A stretch of 64,000 nt of DNA from Pseudomonas sp. MAG733B (GTDB taxonomy: Bacteria > Pseudomonadota > Gammaproteobacteria > Pseudomonadales > Pseudomonadaceae): positions 62,001 through 126,000 of the forward strand of contig NZ_CP145732.1 in NCBI RefSeq assembly GCF_036884845.1, given 5' to 3'. The position numbers and the translations under genes are program-made. Of this stretch, positions 59,345-64,000 are shown piece after piece (position 1 is the stretch's first letter; each line of letters starts with the position of its first letter). The notes under the pieces were generated by a model, which had not been told where the DNA came from, made no database searches, and saw only the letters and a program-made list of their open reading frames with translations.

Positions 59345-60178
59345 TCAGAATTTCATCACCAGCATGCCGATCAACACCATTCCGCAGGCCAGAAGCCGGG
59401 GTCGGCCGAAAGGTTCTTTCAGGTAGCGCATGCCGAACAGCACCACCAGAATCACGCTGATTTCACGCAGGGCCGCCGCTTCTGCAATCGAGCCCAGCTG
59501 CATGGCCCACAGCACCAGAGCGTAGCTGAACAACACGCAGAAACCGACCGCCAATCCCAATCGCCACTGTTCACGCCAGAACAACTTGAAGGCCGGCCGC
59601 TTGCGCACCCACGCCAGCAACGGGAACGGCCAGGCACTGAGCAGCGTGACCCAGACCAGATAATCCAGTGGATGCGACCAACGCCGCAGCGCCTGCCCAT
59701 CGATGAAGGTGTAGCAACCGATACACAGGCCGATCAGCGCCACCACCGGCAACATCGACCACGGCAGGCGCGCACCACCTCCGCCCTGCCAGAGCAGGCA
59801 CAACATGCCGAGCGGAATCAGCAGGATCCCGAAGATCTGCTGGTTCGTCAGCACCTCGCCGGCAAAAATCAGCGTCAGCGCCAATACCACCAGCGGCGAC
59901 AACCCGCGCATCAGCGGATAGACCAGCCCCAGATCGCCGACCCGATACGCCTGAATGAGCAAATAGCGGTAGAGCAACTCGAAGGCCGCCGAAGCCAGAA
60001 TCCACGGCCATAGTTCCAGTGGCGGCAGGGACACGAACGGCAACATCATGGCGACAAACAGCAACGCCACGCTGTCCATGCAGGCCACGACCAGCAACCG
60101 TTCCGCACTGAATTTGATCAGGGTATTCCACGCCGCATGCAACAGCGCCGCCACCAACACCAACGCCGTCGCAAGCAC
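59345..60178 (-). CDS. EamA-family drug/metabolite transporter
   Basis: A 277-residue inner-membrane protein with ten predicted helices in two EamA halves. The start LVAALLHAAWNTLIKFSAER and the repeat-two region ALREISVILVVLFGMRYLKEPFGRPR are typical. Exporters of this group move amino acids or metabolites; substrate unknown. Forms a unit with the MAPEG gene behind it. Confidence 0.85.
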   Translation of the reverse strand: MLATALVLVAALLHAAWNTLIKFSAERLLVVACMDSVALLFVAMMLPFVSLPPLELWPWILASAAFELLYRYLLIQAYRVGDLGLVYPLMRGLSPLVVLALTLIFAGEVLTNQQIFGILLIPLGMLCLLWQGGGGARLPWSMLPVVALIGLCIGCYTFIDGQALRRWSHPLDYLVWVTLLSAWPFPLLAWVRKRPAFKLFWREQWRLGLAVGFCVLFSYALVLWAMQLGSIAEAAALREISVILVVLFGMRYLKEPFGRPRLLACGMVLIGMLVMKF

Positions 60179-60211
60179 GGCACACTCCTTATTGTTGCCC
60201 CAATTTCCACC

Positions 60212-60291
60212 TGTAGGAGCTGCCGAAGGCTGCGATCTTTTGATCGTGCTTTTTAAAAATCAAAAGATCGCAGCCTTCGGCAGCTCCTACA
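60212..60291. repeat. REP-like inverted repeat with GATCTTTTGATC core
   Basis: TGTAGGAGCTGCCGAAGGCTG and its inverse are the arms. It lies in the 60179-60479 gap between two divergent genes; the remaining 190 bp show no clear signal. Confidence 0.9.
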
Positions 60292-60479
60292 TAAAGCGGA
60301 TGGAGATTTGATTCGCCATATGTCAGCGGCTGTTTATACTGCAAACGACCACGCCGCACTCAGTTGCACACAGACTAATTCCAATAGAAAAATCTGCCCT
60401 GGCCCGCTCTCGTCGAGAACGGTCTTCGGCATGCGTATGCCTGATCAGAGCGTCAAGACTACCGACAGAGACCTTGCGC

Positions 60480-61661
60480 ATGCCACTCGCTTTGCTTGCC
60501 CTCGCTGTTGCCGCGTTCGGCATCGGCACCACTGAATTCGTCATCATGGGCCTGCTTCCCGATGTCGCCCGCGACCTCGCGGTGAGCATTCCCCATGCTG
60601 GATTGTTGATCACCGGTTACGCCCTGGGCGTGGTGTTCGGCGCGCCGATCCTCGCAGTCGGCACCGCCAACATGCCACGTAAAGCCACGTTGCTGGGCAT
60701 GACGCTGATGTTCATCCTCGGCAACATGCTCTGCGCTTTAGCGCCGAACTACGCCACGTTGATGGCCGCGCGAGTGGTCACGGCGCTGTGTCACGGTGCG
60801 TTTTTCGGGATCGGCTCAGTGGTTGCAGCCGGGTTGGTCGCACCGAACAAACGTGCCCAGGCGATTGCCATGATGTTTACCGGGCTGACCCTGGCCAACG
60901 TGCTCGGCGTGCCACTGGGCACTGCGCTCGGACAATACGCCGGCTGGCGCTCGACGTTCTGGGCCGTTTCGGTGATCGGCGTGATCGCGGTAATCGCGCA
61001 GTGGGTTTGGTTGCCGAAAGACATCGCCATGGACAAGGCCAACCTCGCCAGCGAGTTCAAAGTACTGGGCAAGATCAATGTGCTGCTGGCTCTGGGCATG
61101 AGCGTACTGGCCTCGACCAGTCTGTTCAGCGTATTCACCTACATCGCGCCGATTCTGCAGGACATCACCGGCGTCAGCCCCCACGGCGTGACGATCATGC
61201 TGCTGTTGTTCGGGGTCGGCCTGACCGCGGGCAGCATGCTCGGCGGCCGTCTCGCCGACAGCCGATTGCTGCCTTCACTGGTCGGTATGGCACTGTCCGT
61301 GGTGGTGGTATTGGCCGCTTTCAGCCAGACCAGCCACTCGGTTGTCCCGGCAGCGATCACGCTGGTGCTGTGGGGAATATTTGCCTTCGCCCTGTGTCCG
61401 ATCCTGCAACTGCTGATCATCGATCAGGCCCACGAAGCCCCTAACCTCGGTTCAACCCTGAACCAGAGCGCGTTCAACCTCGGCAACGCGGCGGGTGCCT
61501 GGATTGGCGGTTTGGTAGTAGCCAGCGGAGCCGATCTGGCGGATCTGCCCTGGACCGGCGCACTGGTCAGCGGTCTGACCGTCCTGACCGCGCTCTTCTA
61601 CATCTATCTGCAACGCCGCAGAGCAGAGGAAGAAAAAAACCTGGTCCAGATTGAGCCGTGA
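60480..61661 (+). CDS. MFS exporter of the AraJ/YdhP type
   Basis: A 393-residue transporter with 12 hydrophobic segments. The AraJ/YdhP-type start is FGIGTTEFVIMGLLPDVARDL, with motif A-like AVGTANMPRKATLLG and motif C-like NVLGVPLGTALGQYAGWRS. Drug or sugar efflux is typical; substrate unknown. TTG 60474 and ATG 60480 are both possible starts; ATG is chosen. Confidence 0.82.
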   Translation: MPLALLALAVAAFGIGTTEFVIMGLLPDVARDLAVSIPHAGLLITGYALGVVFGAPILAVGTANMPRKATLLGMTLMFILGNMLCALAPNYATLMAARVVTALCHGAFFGIGSVVAAGLVAPNKRAQAIAMMFTGLTLANVLGVPLGTALGQYAGWRSTFWAVSVIGVIAVIAQWVWLPKDIAMDKANLASEFKVLGKINVLLALGMSVLASTSLFSVFTYIAPILQDITGVSPHGVTIMLLLFGVGLTAGSMLGGRLADSRLLPSLVGMALSVVVVLAAFSQTSHSVVPAAITLVLWGIFAFALCPILQLLIIDQAHEAPNLGSTLNQSAFNLGNAAGAWIGGLVVASGADLADLPWTGALVSGLTVLTALFYIYLQRRRAEEEKNLVQIEP

Positions 61662-61894
61662 CCCGATCAGAAATCGGCCGCGGACACCCACGCACCGGGG
61701 ACAGACGTTGTGTGAATACTTTCCAAACCGTATAGCCGATTACTGACGCGCACCGGAATGGCCTATGCCAGAGCGTTTCAGGTATTTTTTTGCTGGCCTT
61801 CCCCGGCTTTATTGCCAATTGATGCGTGAGGTTTTGCTGCGCCGCATCGGGGCTAAAGTGTCGCTTCCGAACATTTATCAAGGAAGAGGCAAAC

Positions 61895-63904
61895 ATGACT
61901 GGTGCCATCAGCCAATCAATTTCGACACGTCTTTTGAGTGTCGCGAACACCACCGATCACAACTCACCCACAACCCCGATAGACAATGATTGCGCAGACT
62001 TTCAGAACGGTTCCATGCGTATCGGACAGGGTACGTGCGAAGTGTTGGTGCACTGCGTGACAGATCGAGCGCTGACTATCCGGCGCTACGAAGACGGCGT
62101 TGTCGAGATGGACCTGAAACTCCCCGACATCGAGCGCCTGGTACTCAGTGGTGGCGGTGCCAAGGGTGTCGCCTTCTCGGGGATGGTCAAGGCACTGGAG
62201 GCCGACCAGGTGCTGGACAAGATCCGCACTATCTCCGGCTCATCGGCCGGGGCCATTTCAGCGGCTTTTCTGGCCAGTGGCATGGGCCACTCAGACTTCG
62301 ACAAGATGTCGGACGAGACTAACCTCGTCGCACTGCTCGACAGTCACAACAAGATTCTCGGGCCGATTCAGCACGTCAGCTCCGTCATCGGCAAGGGCAT
62401 CGCAAAAGTCCCCGGCAAGGCGGGTAGCATTGGACGGCTGCTGCTCGATCTGATGCCTCGCCTCCAGTCCAAAGCCGCACCGCTGGAAGAACTGCTTCAC
62501 GAGAAAATGGTTGAGTCTGTTCAGTCACGCTTCAAACACGCCCTTAACGATCCGCAGCGACAGCTTTCACAGGCCACCAAAGACTGCGTTGAGCAAATAA
62601 ACACCAACGGCTATGTGACATTCGGCGATCTGGCGACACTCAGCAAAGAGCTGCCTGAAATCAAACAACTGAACATCACCGGAACGGCCATGCTCGACGG
62701 ACGCCCGCAAATGGTGGTGTTCAATGCCAGTCTGACACCGGATATGGATGTAGCCCGCGCGGCCCATATATCAGGTTCGTTGCCCGTCGTTTTTCAGAAG
62801 CCTTCGGAACAGGGACTGCCCTTTCAAACTAAGGGAGAGCTAACGTCCTTCCAGGACGGCGGAATCATGCTCAACACACCGGTTCTGGACCTTTACGAAC
62901 CTCAATTTCCAATGAGTCCGATTCCCGAAAGCGATCAGCTAATCCTCAAGTTCGAGAGCGGGAATAACGACACCAAAAAAGATCGTGGGACCGTGGGCTC
63001 GGCACTGGCCGATAAAATCGTCGGCGTTCGCTACGCGGCTCGGGACGCACAAGAAGCAAGCGGCCTCAAGGCCTTTGAAAAGCAAACAATCGTCGTTCCA
63101 TTGAAGACTGAAAAAGGCGACTTTACGGGTACGTTCAATGGCACCGTCAACTTCAGCATGCCGTTGAAGCACAAAAACCACTTGCAGCAAAAACTGGAAG
63201 TTGAGGTGAGTGAATATCTGAAACGCCATGAAAGCAGCGAAACCTACACATTCAACTCCATCGGTGGCGCACTTCTGGCCCTCGATGACCAAATGTTCGA
63301 AGCTGCAGCGAATGAACTGCAAAATGATCCCGGCTGTGCAGAAGTCATCGACTTCCGCCAAAAATCTCAACAGACGATGACGGACTTAAGCCAAGCCTTG
63401 ATCGAGGCGAAAGCCACAGGCTCCGACAAGCTGAACCTCACTGCTCCACTGAAAGATGCAATTCACGCTCTTGATCAACTCGGCGACACGCCGGGCAAGA
63501 TTGAATGGCTGGCAAAAAAACTCAACCATGGAAACGTTCCGGATCACATGGAACTGCTTCAAGCGGTTAAACGCATTGATGCCGATACAGGGGGGCCGAA
63601 ATCCGTCGTGCTGACTAAAGCGATCGAGGAAATGGGCGCCCGCGACATCGTAACCAAGAGCGAAAACTTCATTCGCGAAGTGATCTATCCTTCCTTGTAT
63701 CGTCTTGACCAGCCTGATTCAAACGTCAGGCTGTTAAAGGCAGCAATCGTTGACCTGCGAGAGACTACCAGCACCGAGGGTTACAACGCTGTACTCAATC
63801 GGATTGCCGATCAGTACGTCTCGCGCAACTTCCCGAACTCGTCACGCCCGTTCAACTCGACAACAGTCGATCAAGCCCGGGCATGGGTGATTCCCGGCGG
63901 ATAA
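61895..63904 (+). CDS. ExoU-family patatin-like phospholipase (type III effector homologue)
   Basis: A 669-residue homologue over the full length of P. aeruginosa ExoU (687 aa), a ubiquitin-activated phospholipase A2 injected into host cells. The patatin oxyanion loop SGGGAKG is at 85-91, the catalytic serine is Ser117 in GSSAG, and the catalytic Asp321 is in DGG. Other runs shared with ExoU are LNITGTAMLDGRPQMVVFNA and the C-terminal SLYRLDQPDSNV, in the membrane-localisation region. The N-terminus is Ser/Thr-rich with no Sec signal, as for type III effectors. ATG 61895 follows AAGGAAG. No chaperone gene like spcU follows within the window, and base composition is less GC-rich than the neighbours. 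Confidence 0.9.
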   Translation: MTGAISQSISTRLLSVANTTDHNSPTTPIDNDCADFQNGSMRIGQGTCEVLVHCVTDRALTIRRYEDGVVEMDLKLPDIERLVLSGGGAKGVAFSGMVKALEADQVLDKIRTISGSSAGAISAAFLASGMGHSDFDKMSDETNLVALLDSHNKILGPIQHVSSVIGKGIAKVPGKAGSIGRLLLDLMPRLQSKAAPLEELLHEKMVESVQSRFKHALNDPQRQLSQATKDCVEQINTNGYVTFGDLATLSKELPEIKQLNITGTAMLDGRPQMVVFNASLTPDMDVARAAHISGSLPVVFQKPSEQGLPFQTKGELTSFQDGGIMLNTPVLDLYEPQFPMSPIPESDQLILKFESGNNDTKKDRGTVGSALADKIVGVRYAARDAQEASGLKAFEKQTIVVPLKTEKGDFTGTFNGTVNFSMPLKHKNHLQQKLEVEVSEYLKRHESSETYTFNSIGGALLALDDQMFEAAANELQNDPGCAEVIDFRQKSQQTMTDLSQALIEAKATGSDKLNLTAPLKDAIHALDQLGDTPGKIEWLAKKLNHGNVPDHMELLQAVKRIDADTGGPKSVVLTKAIEEMGARDIVTKSENFIREVIYPSLYRLDQPDSNVRLLKAAIVDLRETTSTEGYNAVLNRIADQYVSRNFPNSSRPFNSTTVDQARAWVIPGG

Positions 63905-63949
63905 AAACTACATGCCATTCGGTCGGGCGACCGTTGAGGCCTCGCCCGG

Positions 63950-64000
63950 CTAGTGTTCATCAGACTCCGGCTCGGCTTGGTTTCCCTTATCTTTTGGCGC
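63950..64000 (-). CDS. C-terminal fragment of a gene cut by the window edge
   Basis: From the right edge the minus strand reads 16 codons and a TAG stop, ending in an acidic tail (KDKGNQAEPESDEH). A stem CGGGCGA/TCGCCCG at 63922-63949 lies just behind it and could end transcripts. Too short to identify; it may be chance. Confidence 0.3.
   Translation of the reverse strand, partial: APKDKGNQAEPESDEH

Noticed and set aside
61662..61894. ExsA or hrp-box site upstream of the ExoU homologue
   Set aside because: No convincing match to either consensus was found in the 233-bp gap.

Overview
The window is typical of a fluorescent Pseudomonas chromosome (fluorescens group). It is high in GC, has Pseudomonas-type AAGGAG ribosome binding sites, carries many short palindromic REP repeats between genes, and has a gene order that follows two blocks I know from P. 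aeruginosa PAO1. No rRNA, tRNA, CRISPR array, insertion sequence or prophage was seen.

Region 1 (1-27,960) is a quaternary-amine catabolism block. From left to right it holds the dimethylglycine demethylation operon (dgcB, cut by the window edge, dgcA, a DUF5943 gene and an M19 dipeptidase-like gene), two small unrelated genes, and the carnitine regulon (cdhR, caiX, cdhC, cdhA, cdhB) with a gamma-butyrobetaine dioxygenase attached. Then come gbdR, sdaB, the choline/betaine/carnitine ABC transporter cbcXWV, and the choline genes betT, betI, betB and betA. Together they take up choline, carnitine and gamma-butyrobetaine, convert them to glycine betaine, and carry dimethylglycine on towards sarcosine and then serine and pyruvate; the first glycine betaine demethylation genes are not in the window. 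An orphan gene and a run of five hairpins interrupt the gbdR-sdaB pair.

Region 2 (28,000-30,250) is an AT-rich three-gene island: a Fe(II)/2-oxoglutarate amino acid hydroxylase translationally coupled to an AzlC/AzlD exporter pair. It looks horizontally acquired and is the best candidate for an undescribed small-molecule system. Region 3 (30,400-45,700) is mixed: a TldD/TldE-like protease pair, a DHA2 drug exporter, the helicase dbpA, a BaiN-like flavoprotein, a YccS-like membrane protein, a solute-binding protein, an ElaA-like acetyltransferase, a winged-helix protein, a YgjP-like metallopeptidase, a REC-PAS-GGDEF-EAL protein and a cytoplasmic PL7 lyase.

Region 4 (45,750-54,660) is the conserved central-carbon and methionine-cycle block fba, two lipoproteins, pgk, epd, tktA, then divergently an ArsR-methyltransferase regulator (probably SahR) and metK. 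The tktA leader carries a terminator that looks like an attenuator, and the regulator is preceded by a 30-bp perfect palindrome. Region 5 (54,700-64,000) holds ligB, a DUF1090 gene, a cytochrome c', mltA, a MAPEG protein, an EamA exporter, an MFS exporter and a full-length homologue of the type III effector phospholipase ExoU. A gene fragment on the minus strand touches the right edge.
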